Shown: positions 25,975 to 35,418, counted from the stretch's first letter. The stretch: DNA of 55,638 bases from Crocinitomicaceae bacterium (GCA_021738405.1 JAIPCC010000006.1:1-55638); one strand, 5' to 3'. The notes: generated by a model not told the origin, from the letters alone. Translations and numbers: made by a program.

Positions 25975-26619
25975 TCAAGACAAATATTGATGGATACCAG
26001 CCGTCAGGAGCAATGCCAGCGTAAAGCCTGCATAAATCTCTAAGGGCGTGTGCTTTCTTAGATAAAGTCTGGAGGCCATGGTAAGGCCTGCTGCCAATAA
26101 CGCTGCAATTAACCACCACAAACTGAAATGATCTTGCGCTCTTGTAAATACAGCTAAAAACCCAACTAAAATACCTGCTCCCGCACCGTGCAGCGAAATT
26201 TTAATCCAACGATTGATCACTAAAAAAATACTAGTGACCGCAACGCCAGAAAGTGGTAGCGCGTAAAAATAGCGTGGTAAAGTTCCTGCGCCAGCTTTGT
26301 AAACGAGCAGAAAAAACAAGACCAATGAATAGACCAACATGATGATCAATGGCAAACTGCGTTCGCGCTGGCGTTCGATATCAATAGTGCTGATCACTTT
26401 GAAGCGGTGCAAGAGGATAAAAGAGACGCCTGGCGCCACCACGCTAAATAAAAAGAAGATGGTAAAAAGCGCCCATTTACTTTCTAAGGGTGCAAAATAC
26501 AAACTCGTCATCTCGACATCTGAACTGTATGCCGGTACAAAAAGGCTGATCAAAATGCCGTACGTTGGCATAAAGAGGGGTAAAAATACCCAGGAAAATA
26601 GATGAGATAGAATTTTCAT
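25975..26619 (-). CDS. PAP2-like membrane phosphatase
   Basis: A 214-residue protein with about six TM segments. The family motifs are present in reduced form: RQRERSLPL (first motif), SLHGAGAG (second, with the conserved histidine) and ASRLYLRKHTPLEIYAG (third, with the SR-H triad that forms the phosphohistidine site). PAP2 enzymes remove phosphate from lipid phosphates such as undecaprenyl pyrophosphate or phosphatidate at the membrane. The start codon overlaps the rpoN stop as ATGA (26616-26619). The first motif departs from the KxxxxxxRP consensus, so activity is likely but not assured. Confidence 0.8.
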   Translation of the reverse strand: MKILSHLFSWVFLPLFMPTYGILISLFVPAYSSDVEMTSLYFAPLESKWALFTIFFLFSVVAPGVSFILLHRFKVISTIDIERQRERSLPLIIMLVYSLVLFFLLVYKAGAGTLPRYFYALPLSGVAVTSIFLVINRWIKISLHGAGAGILVGFLAVFTRAQDHFSLWWLIAALLAAGLTMASRLYLRKHTPLEIYAGFTLALLLTAGIHQYLS

Positions 26620-28064
26620 AGTTCTTTGCGCATTCGAGCCACCGGAATTTGAAGTTGTTCACGGTATTTGGCTACCGTGCGTCTGGCAATATTGTATCCT
26701 TTTTCTTTGAGTAAGTCCATTAGTTTCTCATCGGTAAGCGGGCTGTGTTTGTCTTCGGCAGCAATCGCGTCTGAAAGTATTTTCTTGACTTCTCTCGTAG
26801 ATACCTCTTCTCCGCTGTCGGTCGATAAAGACTCTGAGAAGAAATATTTCAAGGAAAAAATACCATAATTGGTTTGAACATATTTAGAATTGGCAACCCG
26901 TGAAACCGTCGAAATATCGAGCTCCACTATATCGGCAATATCTTTTAAAATCATGGGTTTGAGCTTGGTTTCATCGCCGCTCAAAAAATAAGCTTCTTGA
27001 TACTCGAGTATCGCACCCATGGTGAGCAGCAAGGTTTGTTGTCTTTGGCGGATGGCATCAATAAACCACTTCGCGCCATCGAGTTTTTGCTTCACAAACT
27101 GGAAAGCTTCTTTGTCGGCCTTTGAGCTCTTGGCACCCTCCGCATAACTGCGCAACATGTTTTCATAATCGCGGTTCACCTTAAGATCTGGCGCATTTCT
27201 GCTGTTCAAACTCAACTCGATGCTGCCTTCGTGCTCAAAAAGCGTGAAGTCTGGAATGATTTGCTGGTGGTTCTTAGCCGCCTCGCGCATAGAGCCGCCC
27301 GGCTTTGGGTTGCAGCGTAAAATCTCGTCGATAGCCTCTTTGAGGTCTTGGTCTTCGATTTCTAATTTTTTGGCAATCCGCTCGTAGTGTTTCTTGGTAA
27401 ATTCTTCAAAAAAATTCTCTACAATTTTAAGAGCAGTGAACCGAACGATATCTCCATCTTGTTTTCTGCGCAACTGTAAAAGCAAGCACTCTTTAAGGTT
27501 TCTGGCTCCTACTCCTGCGGGTTCCAATTCTTGAACCAATGCCAATACAGCTCCTACTTCTTGTTCCGTTGCGTCGATATTCATCGAAAAGGCCAAATCA
27601 TCGACGATCGCTTCTATAGATCGATTGAGGTAGCCAGATTCGTCTAGGTTGCCAATAATGATGTCGGCAATGACAAATTGTTTTTCGTCGAGATAAAGCA
27701 AATGGAGTTGCTCTGTGAGTCTTTCCTGAAAAGTTTGCTCTCCCGACAGGGGAATAACGCGCTCTTCGTCGTCTTTAGATTGGTTATTTGCCTGCGTTTT
27801 GTAATCGGCAACGTCGTCGTCTAGGTAGTCTGAGATGTCAAAATCGTTGTCGTCGTCGGAGTCATCGGCATCGTAATCGTCTTGGTTGTCAAAATCGTCT
27901 TCTTCTATTTCTTGACCTTCTTCGAGCGCTGGATTTTCCTCTAGCTCTTGCTTGATGCGTTGGTCGAGCTCCATGGTTGGGACCTGCAACAATTTCATGA
28001 GCTGAATTTGCTGCGGAGAGAGCCGCTGCTCTAGTTTTTGAATAAGCTGTTGACGCAATGCCAT
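26616..28064 (-). CDS. rpoN: RNA polymerase sigma-54 factor
   Basis: A 482-residue sigma-54. Region I is glutamine- and leucine-rich (RLSPQQIQLMKLLQVPTMEL, residues 14-33), followed by a strongly acidic region II of about 45 residues (47-90, mostly Asp and Glu), the core-binding domain, and the DNA-binding end with the RpoN box ARRTVAKYRE at residues 460-469. It directs transcription from -24/-12 promoters and needs AAA+ activators, none of which are in this window. It sits inside an operon of envelope genes, overlapping both neighbours by one to four bases, unlike the usual position beside yhbH/ptsN. Confidence 0.97.
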   Translation of the reverse strand: MALRQQLIQKLEQRLSPQQIQLMKLLQVPTMELDQRIKQELEENPALEEGQEIEEDDFDNQDDYDADDSDDDNDFDISDYLDDDVADYKTQANNQSKDDEERVIPLSGEQTFQERLTEQLHLLYLDEKQFVIADIIIGNLDESGYLNRSIEAIVDDLAFSMNIDATEQEVGAVLALVQELEPAGVGARNLKECLLLQLRRKQDGDIVRFTALKIVENFFEEFTKKHYERIAKKLEIEDQDLKEAIDEILRCNPKPGGSMREAAKNHQQIIPDFTLFEHEGSIELSLNSRNAPDLKVNRDYENMLRSYAEGAKSSKADKEAFQFVKQKLDGAKWFIDAIRQRQQTLLLTMGAILEYQEAYFLSGDETKLKPMILKDIADIVELDISTVSRVANSKYVQTNYGIFSLKYFFSESLSTDSGEEVSTREVKKILSDAIAAEDKHSPLTDEKLMDLLKEKGYNIARRTVAKYREQLQIPVARMRKEL

Positions 28065-29005
28065 TATTCGATTTTCTGCTTGATGACCTGATAAATTTCT
28101 AAGGTGGTCATGTCGTAAACATAAACCAAGACATGCATATTTTCGGCGTTAAAAGCGCCATCGAGCTGATTGGGTACCAAAAAGCTGTAATTGACATAAT
28201 ACTTGCTATTATTGAGGTCGGCAGCAGTTAACTGACGGCCAAACGGCATGTTGTTGAGGTTTTTGCGGTGGATATCGCGGTGAACGTAGTTGTGATTGTG
28301 AGAGTTATCAGACATTTTCTGATCGCCGACCAACGAATCTTCGAGCAAATAAGCCACAATGCCTAGCTCATTGGTGAGCGTTGGATCGATTTTATCGACC
28401 TCTACGTGTAAGAAAGCGCCTTTGGTACTCGGGTAATAGTTCAAGTGAGACTGCAGATTGACTCTCAAATTATTTTCAGAGAGCAGCGTGCTGGTAATCG
28501 AAGACCACTGACCTGGCCCTTGAAAGATATTGCCTCCTACATTCACTCGGCTGATCGGCCCGCGCGGGTTACCCACAAAACCTGGGTCATTTTGGCCAAA
28601 CCAAGTGCCGATAAATAAACCATCCGGGTTTGTAAAATCAAGTGTATATTCCGCATCGACAGACTGAAAATCGCCTATGCCGTCGACACCAGCGTGAATA
28701 GAGGTCGTGAAAACACGGCCGGGATTGGCCATGTGTAATTGATGTGCTAAATCGGCCGCTGCCGGACAAAAGATACATTTGTGTCCCGTAAAATCTTCGA
28801 TCAAAATATTGCGATCCGTGTTGGTGTTGGTCGCAAAAGTTGGCCATTCGTTGGCCACGTAATCGGCCCAATTGCCCGGATAGAGTGTGGTGTCCAATTC
28901 TAAATTGACCACTGGCGGATACGGGTTGGTAATGCGGTCACAAGAAGGCAGCAAGTAAAGCCCAAAGATGGCGGCAAAAGCAGCAAAGAGAAGCGTTTGT
29001 TTCAT
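28064..29005 (-). CDS. Omp28-related outer-membrane lipoprotein
   Basis: A 313-residue lipoprotein, with signal sequence and lipobox LLPSC (Cys22). The family feature is the thioredoxin-like opening ILIEDFTGHKCIFCPAA, with a CxxC pair at Cys77 and Cys80. Omp28 was described as a Porphyromonas outer-membrane/surface protein; related proteins are widespread in Bacteroidota and their function is not settled. The intact CxxC suggests thiol redox chemistry, in keeping with the TlpA-like protein two genes upstream. It shares one base with rpoN (TAATG) and lies one base after the DUF6029 gene. Confidence 0.87.
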   Translation of the reverse strand: MKQTLLFAAFAAIFGLYLLPSCDRITNPYPPVVNLELDTTLYPGNWADYVANEWPTFATNTNTDRNILIEDFTGHKCIFCPAAADLAHQLHMANPGRVFTTSIHAGVDGIGDFQSVDAEYTLDFTNPDGLFIGTWFGQNDPGFVGNPRGPISRVNVGGNIFQGPGQWSSITSTLLSENNLRVNLQSHLNYYPSTKGAFLHVEVDKIDPTLTNELGIVAYLLEDSLVGDQKMSDNSHNHNYVHRDIHRKNLNNMPFGRQLTAADLNNSKYYVNYSFLVPNQLDGAFNAENMHVLVYVYDMTTLEIYQVIKQKIE

Positions 29006-29006
29006 G

Positions 29007-30668
29007 TTAAAAACTGTGCGTTAAGTTGATCATGAGTCCGTTGTTGGCTGGTACAGGGCGACAAACGCCTCCTACACAAAATAAGCCAGCGCGCTGACGG
29101 CCATAAGATACGGTAAGGCGTGTTGCGTCTTTGATATAACCGCAAGTGATGATCGGATAATTCACGCGCTTACTGGCGTCTGCGTTTCCGTAGTTGTATT
29201 GGTTCATGGCAGAGAAAAACCATCCTGGAGAAATGGTGTACTCCACAAGCGCTGTAGCCCAATTGCCTTTGTCGTTGATGCCAGCCGCATTTTTTTGAAC
29301 CCACATGCCTTGTAGTTCCCAACGGACAGCATGGTGCGTATTGATTTTATAAGTGCCCTCTAAAACTGCAATTCTGGCGTGAATGATGCCTTGTGCATCG
29401 CTTACCTTCACAACATCGTTATTGATTTTGATGTCATAAAAGCTTAAAATTCCACTCCATTGTTTGTTGAATTTCTTTGTGATGTTGAAGTTGATGTCTT
29501 GCCAATAAAGGCTGTCACTCAAACCAAACGGACGTGTGTGATACACCACTCTTGAAGAATCGTTGAGGTCAATTCCGTTGAGGGTTTGTTCAGGGCGATA
29601 CGTCGTGGAGTAATTGAGCCCGAGTGTAGTGCCGTACTTTCCGCCGAGCTTGGTGCCTTTTTTGAATGTATAAAGTACGTCTGCCTGATACGCAACCTCT
29701 CCCATTGGTTGTGTTGCATACGGGTAAAGTGTCGCGACCAAATTGTAAGTGTGAGTTTTGTTGAGCGAGGGCAAAAAGTTGATCAGTAAGTCTTGTAAAT
29801 CTTTGGTGCGGTCGGAACGGAAACTCATGTTGTCGACGGACTTCCCTGACAATAAAATCCCTAAGCCTTTTTTAGTATAGCGCAGATTGAAAATCGCCGC
29901 ATGGCCATTGTTGTAAATGTATTGGTTGTCAGAGGAAGGGTCTTGGCCTTTCTGAATGAACTCTGCATCGGCGTAAAAATTGTCATAGGTGAGCTTGAGT
30001 CGGCCGCCGTATGACGCTACGTTTTGCGGTAAAATCCATTCTGGGTTGTCGTCTTCTTGAAACTTACTCACCAAAGATGCGCCCAAAACAACATCTAGTT
30101 TTTTGTCTTTCAAGATGGCTAAGCCCTCGTTGAGGTGCCACTCGGCGTCTGTTCCGCGAACAAGCCCTGCACCATGGACAATTTGCCCTTGTTGAAAAGA
30201 CAAGCGTTGGGTGCCATATACACCTTTGAGCACAACCCCTTTACCTGGTCTGAGCACAATGCGCATGCCGTCTAGTAAGTTGTCGTAACCTAAATTGCGG
30301 TCTTCGTAGGTCCGGAGTGCCAAACCGCTGCCAAATTGCTCGTAAAATGTACCGAGTGTGACATCTACAAAATCATTCTGATAGCCAACATAACGCATCC
30401 CGATACCCGTGCCGTCGAAGCGATTTGGATAGCCCTGAATGCGCGGCAAATAGGACTCAAAACGCATGCCTGCCTTGAAATTTCCTTGCGTGTAAAAGAC
30501 ATTCATGTAAGAATTGAGCAAGCCTTTTTGAATGGGTTGCTTGGCGTTGATAATGCTGTCTTCGTTGAGGTATTGAAAGACGGTTTCCATATTACCGGTG
30601 ATGTTGCCCTGCGCAAAGGAAACCTGACTCAGCAATAAAATGACAAGGAGTGTGCGTGCGTTTTTCAT
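29007..30668 (-). CDS. DUF6029-like outer-membrane beta-barrel protein
   Basis: A 553-residue protein with signal peptide (residues 1-19, ending SFAQ). The body shows alternating hydrophobic/polar strands typical of a beta barrel, ends in an aromatic residue (LMINLTHSF), and has conserved stretches such as GTFYEQFGSGLALRTYEDRN near residue 105 and LDGMRIVLRPGKGV. These match the Bacteroidota family DUF6029, for which no function is established. It sits between the TlpA-like and Omp28 genes with gaps of one to three bases, implying joint expression. Family number given from memory; barrel and export calls are better supported. Confidence 0.78.
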   Translation of the reverse strand: MKNARTLLVILLLSQVSFAQGNITGNMETVFQYLNEDSIINAKQPIQKGLLNSYMNVFYTQGNFKAGMRFESYLPRIQGYPNRFDGTGIGMRYVGYQNDFVDVTLGTFYEQFGSGLALRTYEDRNLGYDNLLDGMRIVLRPGKGVVLKGVYGTQRLSFQQGQIVHGAGLVRGTDAEWHLNEGLAILKDKKLDVVLGASLVSKFQEDDNPEWILPQNVASYGGRLKLTYDNFYADAEFIQKGQDPSSDNQYIYNNGHAAIFNLRYTKKGLGILLSGKSVDNMSFRSDRTKDLQDLLINFLPSLNKTHTYNLVATLYPYATQPMGEVAYQADVLYTFKKGTKLGGKYGTTLGLNYSTTYRPEQTLNGIDLNDSSRVVYHTRPFGLSDSLYWQDINFNITKKFNKQWSGILSFYDIKINNDVVKVSDAQGIIHARIAVLEGTYKINTHHAVRWELQGMWVQKNAAGINDKGNWATALVEYTISPGWFFSAMNQYNYGNADASKRVNYPIITCGYIKDATRLTVSYGRQRAGLFCVGGVCRPVPANNGLMINLTHSF

Positions 30669-30671
30669 GTA

Positions 30672-31190
30672 TTATTTTTCGCTCAATTTGAGCAATTCTT
30701 GGTAGAGTTTTTCTTCGTCGCCAGGTGCGTAATTGTTGTGTGAGTAGACAATAAAGCCATTTTTATCGACTAAAAAAGTATGCGGTACGTTATTGACGCC
30801 CATGGCGCGCTTGAAATCCCAGTTGGGATCCATCAAGACAGTGTAGTCCCAGGCTTTGCCATTTACATAAACAGGAACCTGACTTTTTGTTTTTTCGTCG
30901 TCGATGGCAATTGCCACCAAAGTAACACCCGTTTCGGCAACCCAATCTTCATAGACTTCGTGGATGGTGTTCAATTCTTTTTTGCAAGGCGCACACCAAG
31001 TTGCCCAAAAACTAATGATAACTGGGCCGTTGGCCGTTAATTCAGCGGTATTGATAGCCTTGCCTTTCATATCGACCAGCTTCACAGATGGCACTTGTTT
31101 TTGATTGAGTGCTGTTTCTGCATTGCCTTCTTGAGCAAGAAGTGTTAGAGAAAAAGTGCCAGCGAGTAGGAGTAAAAATAATTTTTTCAT
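30672..31190 (-). CDS. TlpA/ResA-like thiol-disulfide protein
   Basis: A 172-residue exported thioredoxin-fold protein. Signal peptide residues 1-20 (ending LLAQ), then the redox motif ATWCAPCKKEL with Cys66 and Cys69, and the cis-proline region NNVPHTFLVD near residue 140. Such proteins reduce or oxidise thiols of periplasmic proteins. The frame opens at 31259, but the ATG at 31190 fits the signal peptide and the -33/-7 promoter at 31232-31260. It is the first gene of the operon that runs to the TPR gene at 23583, and its likely partners are the Omp28 protein and other disulfide-containing envelope proteins of the same operon. Confidence 0.92.
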   Translation of the reverse strand: MKKLFLLLLAGTFSLTLLAQEGNAETALNQKQVPSVKLVDMKGKAINTAELTANGPVIISFWATWCAPCKKELNTIHEVYEDWVAETGVTLVAIAIDDEKTKSQVPVYVNGKAWDYTVLMDPNWDFKRAMGVNNVPHTFLVDKNGFIVYSHNNYAPGDEEKLYQELLKLSEK

Positions 31191-31231
31191 GATTTGAATT
31201 TTTCTGGGCGAGTCAAAAACCTTGCCGAATT

Positions 31232-31260
31232 CAAAAGTAAGAAAAAAGCAGCGATGCAAA
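31232..31260 (-). promoter_or_regulatory. Promoter of the TlpA-rpoN-TPR operon (minus strand)
   Basis: On the minus strand TTTG (31257-31260) is followed after 17 bases by TACTTTTG (31232-31239), matching both Bacteroidota promoter elements. It lies 41 bases before the TlpA ATG and is the only clear promoter found for the seven-gene operon. Confidence 0.65.
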
Positions 31261-31273
31261 AAATGGCTTAGAT

Positions 31274-31304
31274 TTTGATAAGTGCGGTGAAAAGCTTATT
31301 TTTG
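31274..31304 (+). promoter_or_regulatory. Promoter of T9SS protein/rnr operon
   Basis: TTTG (31274-31277), exactly 19 bases, then TATTTTTG (31297-31304): both Bacteroidota promoter elements at consensus spacing, 16 bases before the ATG at 31321. Divergent from the TlpA operon promoter. Confidence 0.72.
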
Positions 31305-31320
31305 AACAAAGTGTATTTTC

Positions 31321-32073
31321 ATGAAAACCTTATTTCTTTCTCTCTTTTGCCTTTTGAGTGTCGTCATCAACGCACAAAACAATATTGTCATTCACCTCGA
31401 CGGCCAAACTGCTGATATCTCTGGTCAAACCCATACAATGCTTGCGCCTTCCTCCGCTTCATTCGATGTGCCGTTTGATATCGTCAACAACACCGGTTCT
31501 GCAGCACAATGGCGCATTACCCGCAAACAACTAAATATCCCCACCGGCTGGACCGACGCACTTTGCTGGGGCCACTCCACAGATCCATTTGGTGGTACTT
31601 GCTATTCTTCTAGTCAAATGAATACCAATCCTTGGACAACACCAGGCACACAAACTGTGCTGTTCAACATCAACGATGGTGAGTACGGCAAAATGAAAGT
31701 ATCTGTCGATCCAGAAGACAACACCTTCGGACAAGCTCATTACCGATACTATGTCACTACCAACGGGCTCACAATGCTAGATTCCGTTGACCTCGTGGTC
31801 GACTACCTTGCAGCTGTCAAGCCAGTTGTCAAAGAAGAAATCAGCATTACAGTTTCTCCAAACCCAAGCACAGAATACGTCAACATTCAGTTTACCGGTG
31901 TAGAGCAAATGCAACTCAAAATGGTAGATGCCTTAGGAAACGTCATCACCCGCGAACTCCTCACTTCTAACCGCAAAATCAACGTGAGCGACCTCAATAG
32001 CGGCATCTACTTCCTCGTATTTGAAGCGCCTGGTTCCAAGAGCATTACGCGTAAATTGGTTGTCAGACACTAA
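31321..32073 (+). CDS. Small secreted protein with T9SS type A sorting domain
   Basis: A 250-residue exported protein: signal peptide residues 1-18 (ending INAQ), a single beta-rich domain of about 145 residues with two cysteines (LCWGH and GTCYSSS) and patterns such as FDIVNNTGSAAQW that resemble an Ig-like fold, then a T9SS sorting domain from about residue 176 (TVSPNPSTEYVNIQF, ending SITRKLVVRH). It should be delivered to the cell surface. Function unknown. It has a consensus promoter of its own and its stop overlaps the start of rnr (TAATG), an odd pairing of a surface protein with an exoribonuclease. Confidence 0.83.
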   Translation: MKTLFLSLFCLLSVVINAQNNIVIHLDGQTADISGQTHTMLAPSSASFDVPFDIVNNTGSAAQWRITRKQLNIPTGWTDALCWGHSTDPFGGTCYSSSQMNTNPWTTPGTQTVLFNINDGEYGKMKVSVDPEDNTFGQAHYRYYVTTNGLTMLDSVDLVVDYLAAVKPVVKEEISITVSPNPSTEYVNIQFTGVEQMQLKMVDALGNVITRELLTSNRKINVSDLNSGIYFLVFEAPGSKSITRKLVVRH

Positions 32074-34220
32074 TGTCCAAGCGCAAACCCAAAGCACCCG
32101 CAGCTCAAGCTCCTAGAAAAAAAGCAGGCATTACCACTTTGGTGATGCGTATCTTCGAACAAAACCCTGGCGTTGAGCTCACACACAAACAAGTTTGTAC
32201 CCTACTCGATGCCCGAGATGCGCGTGCGCGTCAAGTCGTTTTCGATTCCTTGAGCGTACTGACCAACAAAAAAGCCGTTCAACGCATCAACCATCACACT
32301 TATAAATTAGCAGGAGAAACCACGCTATTAGAAGGGACCATCTCCATTACCCAGCGCGGTGCCGGTTTTGTAACTGTTCAAGGTTATGAAAAAGACATCT
32401 ATATCGGAAATTCTAATGTAGGGCAAGCCCTTCATGGAGATACCGTCAAGGTGCGGGTTTTCAAGCAAGGAGCTAAGCGAGACGAAGGCGCTGTTACAGA
32501 AGTGACTGAACGCGATCGCATTCAATTTGTTGGTACCATTCAAATTCGCAACAACGATGCACTGATGGTTCCGGACAACGCGCGCTCAGGTGTAGAAATC
32601 AAAATACCACTCGACAAACTCAACGGTGCGCTCCATGGCGAGAAAGCACTTGTCAAGATTACCGTTTGGCCAAAAAGTGCCGAAAGGCCTTATGGCGAAG
32701 TCTTGGTGCGCTTAGGTAAATCTGGAAGCAACGAAACAGAAATGCTGTCTATCCTTTACAACCAAGGCATCAATCCTGTTTTTCCAGATGCTGTCATGGC
32801 CGAGGCAGAACTCATCGGTATAGACCTCGATCCAAAAGAAGTTGCACAAAGACGCGACTTCAGACCGATCCTTACTTTTACAATTGACCCCTTCGATGCC
32901 AAAGACTTCGACGATGCCATTTCTTATCAAGAATTAGAAAATGGTCATTTCGAAATAGGTGTGCACATTGCAGACGTCAGTCATTACGTGCGGCCAGGGT
33001 CGGCCATGGACCAAGAAGCACTCTTGCGCTCCAATTCGGTTTATCTCGTAGACCGCGTCATTCCCATGCTTCCAGAGCAGCTCAGCAACCTCGCTTGCTC
33101 ACTAAGGCCTCACGAAGACAAATTTGCTTTTTCTGCCGTATTTGAACTCGACGACACCGGCAAAATTTACAAAGAATGGTATGGCAAAAGCGTCATTCAC
33201 TCAGACCGCCGTTATACCTACGAAGAAGCACAAGAAATTTTAGAAGGAACCCCCGGCGACCACGATACCATTTTGCGCAAAATCGACGCGTTGGCCAAAA
33301 TATACCGCAACCAACGACTCAAAAATGGCGCGCTGAGCATAGAATCAGAAGAAATGCGCTTTAAGCTTGACAACGATGGAAATCCTGATGGTGTTGTCAT
33401 TAAAACCTCTAAAGACGCGCATAAACTCATTGAAGAATTCATGCTACTCGCCAACCGCAAAGTGACCGAGTATCTTTCTCCAAAAAAGAAAGGGCAAGAA
33501 AACTTCCCCATGATTTACCGTGTCCACGATGTTCCGGACCCTTCCAAAATGGAGCTCTTTGCTGTCTTTATCGAAAAATTTGGGCACAAAGTAGACATCA
33601 ACGATCCGCTCAATATTGCCAAAAACCTCAACGCACTCTTTGAAGAAATTCGCAGTGAAAACGAGTTCTCATTGGTGCAGTCCATGGCCATCCGCTCCAT
33701 GGCCAAAGCAAGCTACGACACCCAAAACATCGGGCACTACGGTTTGGCTTTCAAACACTACTCACATTTTACCTCGCCCATCAGACGCTACGCCGATTTA
33801 GTGGTGCATCGCATACTTCAAGAAGAACTCACCACCAAAAAACACAAATATGGCGGTGAATTAGGTGCAATCTGCCAACGCATCTCTAAAAATGAACGCA
33901 AAGCAGCTGAAGCCGAACGCGAATCGACGAAGTTTTTTCAGTCGCTCTACGCCATGGAATTTGTAGGCGAAGTATTCGAGGGTACAATTTCCGGAATTGC
34001 AGACCACGGTATGTTTGTTCGGATGGATGAAAACTGCTGCGAAGGAATGGTACAGATGATGGCTATCCCCGGAGACCGTTTCTACTTTGATCAAGAGAAG
34101 TTTCAGCTAGTTGGTTCCAAAACCAAAAAGACGTATCAATTCGGAGACCGCGTCAAGGTGCGCATCGATCAAGTGAGCACTAAAAAAAGACAAATAGATC
34201 TAGAATTGGTTGTCTCTTAA
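32073..34220 (+). CDS. rnr: Ribonuclease R
   Basis: A 715-residue 3'-5' exoribonuclease that degrades structured RNA. An N-terminal winged-helix segment (residues 15-75) and cold-shock-type RNA-binding domains precede the RNB catalytic domain, marked by DPFDAKDFDDAIS (metal-binding aspartates, near residue 272) and HYTSPIRRYADL-like HFTSPIRRYADLVVHR near residue 565. A C-terminal S1 domain (FEGTISGIADHGMFVRM) ends the protein at IDLELVVS without the long basic tail of the E. coli enzyme. Translationally coupled to the T9SS gene upstream; its stop is ten bases from that of convergent hflX. Confidence 0.96.
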   Translation: MSKRKPKAPAAQAPRKKAGITTLVMRIFEQNPGVELTHKQVCTLLDARDARARQVVFDSLSVLTNKKAVQRINHHTYKLAGETTLLEGTISITQRGAGFVTVQGYEKDIYIGNSNVGQALHGDTVKVRVFKQGAKRDEGAVTEVTERDRIQFVGTIQIRNNDALMVPDNARSGVEIKIPLDKLNGALHGEKALVKITVWPKSAERPYGEVLVRLGKSGSNETEMLSILYNQGINPVFPDAVMAEAELIGIDLDPKEVAQRRDFRPILTFTIDPFDAKDFDDAISYQELENGHFEIGVHIADVSHYVRPGSAMDQEALLRSNSVYLVDRVIPMLPEQLSNLACSLRPHEDKFAFSAVFELDDTGKIYKEWYGKSVIHSDRRYTYEEAQEILEGTPGDHDTILRKIDALAKIYRNQRLKNGALSIESEEMRFKLDNDGNPDGVVIKTSKDAHKLIEEFMLLANRKVTEYLSPKKKGQENFPMIYRVHDVPDPSKMELFAVFIEKFGHKVDINDPLNIAKNLNALFEEIRSENEFSLVQSMAIRSMAKASYDTQNIGHYGLAFKHYSHFTSPIRRYADLVVHRILQEELTTKKHKYGGELGAICQRISKNERKAAEAERESTKFFQSLYAMEFVGEVFEGTISGIADHGMFVRMDENCCEGMVQMMAIPGDRFYFDQEKFQLVGSKTKKTYQFGDRVKVRIDQVSTKKRQIDLELVVS

Positions 34221-34230
34221 GCCTTCGCTT

Positions 34231-35418
34231 TTAATACAAGAAATTGTTATAGGGGTACCTGACCTTAAAGATAGCTTTCACTTCTTTGTACAATACTTCT
34301 TTGAGCTCTTCGACATTTTCTTTGTTAGTGGCAGAAATAAAAACACAGTTAGTTTTACCCATTCTTGACATCCAGGACTTCTTGAGTGAGTCTAGTGTGC
34401 GAATATCTTCTTCAGGCTCGTTGAGGTCGGCGAGTGGTGGTTGGTAGGCATCAATTTTATTGAAAACGATAATAGTTGGTTTCTCGGTGTTATCGATTTC
34501 ATTGAGCGTTTCATTGACTACTTCAAACTGCTCCTCAAAATTGGGATGAGCGATATCCAAAACATGAATGAGTAAATCCGCCTCACGCACCTCATCAAGT
34601 GTAGACTTGAAAGATTCCATGAGCTGCTGTGGTAATTTACGGATGAAACCAACGGTGTCTGTTAACAATAGGGGCATGTTGTCAATGACTACCTTGCGCA
34701 CTGTGGTATCGAGTGTGGCAAAAAGTTTGTTTTCTGCAAATACATCAGATTTAGAAAGCAAGTTCATGATGGTGCTCTTGCCAACGTTGGTATAACCCAC
34801 AAGTGCGACCCGAACGAGTTGCCCACGGTTGCTGCGTTGCACGGTCATTTGTTTGTCTATCTCGCGCAAGCGTTCTTTCATGAGTGAAATACGCTGCTGA
34901 ATGATGCGTCGGTCGGTCTCGATTTGAGATTCACCTGGCCCACGCAAGCCTATTCCTCCTTTTTGACGTTCCAAGTGCGTCCACATGCGGGTAAGACGCG
35001 GGAGCATATACTGCAATTGAGCTAACTCAACCTGCGTTTTGGCATGGAAACTGCGCGCCCTACTGGCAAAAATATCGAGAATTAAGATGGTTCTGTCGAG
35101 GACCTTACATTCGAGTTCGCGCTCGATGTTGCGCAATTGCGAAGGGCTGAGTTCGTCGTCAAAAATAATGAGTTCGATATCTAACGCCTTCATGTATTGC
35201 TTGATTTCTTCTAGCTTTCCCGTGCCGACGTATGTGCGCGGATTCGGATAAGGCAGTTTTTGAAAGAACTTCTCGACGGTGATGGCGCCCGCCGTTTCGG
35301 CTAAGAATTCGAGTTCATCGAGGTGTTCTTGCGCAACCTCTTCAGAAGTTTCGGAGGTGATGACACCCACAAGTACGCAGCGTTCTTCAACGGCATCTAC
35401 GGTGACGTGTCCTTGCAT
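34231..35418 (-). CDS. hflX: GTPase HflX
   Basis: A 395-residue ribosome-associated GTPase that splits stalled or hibernating 70S ribosomes. The N-terminal subdomain (TYVGTGKLEEIK, FDDELSPSQLRNIE) and the basic helix with GGIGLRGPGESQIETDRR are followed by the G domain: GYTNVGKST (G1), DTVGFI (G3) and NKID (G4). It is the last gene of the group lepA?-cytochromes-hflX on the minus strand; its ATG shares a base with the stop of the cytochrome c gene (TAATG at 35416-35420), so it is likely co-translated with respiratory-type proteins. Confidence 0.96.
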   Translation of the reverse strand: MQGHVTVDAVEERCVLVGVITSETSEEVAQEHLDELEFLAETAGAITVEKFFQKLPYPNPRTYVGTGKLEEIKQYMKALDIELIIFDDELSPSQLRNIERELECKVLDRTILILDIFASRARSFHAKTQVELAQLQYMLPRLTRMWTHLERQKGGIGLRGPGESQIETDRRIIQQRISLMKERLREIDKQMTVQRSNRGQLVRVALVGYTNVGKSTIMNLLSKSDVFAENKLFATLDTTVRKVVIDNMPLLLTDTVGFIRKLPQQLMESFKSTLDEVREADLLIHVLDIAHPNFEEQFEVVNETLNEIDNTEKPTIIVFNKIDAYQPPLADLNEPEEDIRTLDSLKKSWMSRMGKTNCVFISATNKENVEELKEVLYKEVKAIFKVRYPYNNFLY

